Source of the DNA: Merluccius polli
Taxonomy: Eukaryota; Chordata; Actinopteri; Gadiformes; Merlucciidae
Assembly (NCBI GenBank): GCA_030340625.1
Contig: JAOPHQ010004264.1
Location: forward strand, 631,001-695,000
Reading direction: 5' to 3'
DNA length: 64,000 bases
In this document: positions 63,347 to 64,000 of the stretch, one piece after another
Layout of the letters: each line of letters starts with the position of its first letter
Numbering within the stretch: position 1 is the first letter of the stretch
Position numbers and translations under genes: made by a program
Notes under the pieces: generated by a model
What the model saw: the letters and a program-made list of their open reading frames with translations, nothing else
Database searches by the model: none
What the model was told of the DNA's origin: nothing

Positions 63347-64000
63347 AAAATATATTCCTTGGGAAATGGATAGACAGCCAAATATTGGTGAATGTCAAAG
63401 TTAACCGTAGACAGCTTTTGTTAGATGTATAACTTTATTTACAATTTAAGGTTGTGGCACTGCTGTTGCTTTGATCCGCGGAATAGAGCAGTAGTGGAAA
63501 CAATTATTTACATATACAGACATGACAAACAATTTCCTTCAAATGTATTAAGTGTACATTTACAAGAGGAAATTATGGTAGGGATTTACTGGGAGAAAGA
63601 ATAGAATGAAGTTCTCTTCAATAACAAGGTTGAAGAAATTTGCAGTCATAGTAGGTCCATCAGACAAACAGGACTGTAAATATATTGCTGTGGTGATCTT
63701 TTGTGAGGACCTATTCTTTATTATCTACCACTTTGCACAAAATCACCTTTCACATGCAATTGTTATTAGACAGCATTTCCCATTTGCAAATTCAATGAAC
63801 CTTTGTATAGCCAGAAGTTTCCCTTCATTGTCTTATACAGCACATGTAGCAAAGAAAGAGTATTTATCTATTATAGTAAGTATTTGTCTATTTTCCTATT
63901 ATTGTTATTATTATTATTATTATTATTTCACACCATTGTAAATCATGTGTTATTGAATAGAAATGAGGTACCTGATAAATGCAAAAAAAAGTTAAAAGAT
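63347..64000 (+). other. stx19 3' region; (TTA)n tract
   Basis: Probable 3' untranslated and downstream sequence, AT-rich, with a (TTA)n microsatellite at about 63896-63928. There is no canonical AATAAA, so the transcript end may lie beyond the window or use a variant signal. Confidence 0.45.

Overview
The window is vertebrate nuclear DNA, most likely from a ray-finned (teleost) fish. The evidence is a spliced vertebrate SNARE gene with short introns, very frequent long (CA)n/(GT)n microsatellites, poly-C and poly-G tracts, and fragments of fish-typical mobile elements: Tc1/mariner, ZBED-type and BED-finger hAT, I-clade LINE, and a SINE tail ending in AAGCGTCTGCTAAAT. I see no prokaryotic gene organisation, CRISPR array, rRNA or tRNA gene. 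The species cannot be fixed from the sequence alone.

Layout. Positions 1-60,000 are gene-poor. They hold microsatellites, decayed transposons and AT-rich DNA that I could not assign. Mobile-element landmarks are: a decayed I-clade LINE on the minus strand (6950-8520), with a zinc-knuckle ORF1 fused by deletion to the start of the reverse-transcriptase ORF; a 1.19 kb palindromic fold-back Tc1/mariner derivative (18317-19512); a ZBED-like hAT remnant (29160-29911) nested inside a larger inverted-repeat pair (28679-30155); a short inverted-repeat element (37344-37597); a remnant carrying the start of a RecQ-like helicase-type transposon protein (45889-46363); and hAT fragments with a BED-finger N-terminus (47692-48430). 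Several unnamed repeat families have two copies in the window: 3798/18088, 44596/60785 and 54280/61567.

Genes. The one gene I recognise is stx19 (syntaxin-19) on the plus strand: four coding exons between 60126 and 63346 encode 303 residues, ending in a cysteine-rich membrane anchor instead of a transmembrane helix. Its third intron appears to use a GC-AG splice site. A second, unidentified gene is suggested by one minus-strand exon at 40699-40891, with strongly coding-like codon usage, a splice acceptor and a stop codon. No partner exons were found for it.

Most unusual structure. The fold-back element consists of two head-to-head copies of the 5' end of one transposon, including the start of its transposase. 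The arms are almost identical except for an exact 108-nt in-frame deletion in one. A read-through transcript would form a very long hairpin. A second cross-window pattern is a set of short perfect hairpins (13-27 bp stems, 3-6 nt loops) scattered in otherwise unremarkable DNA.
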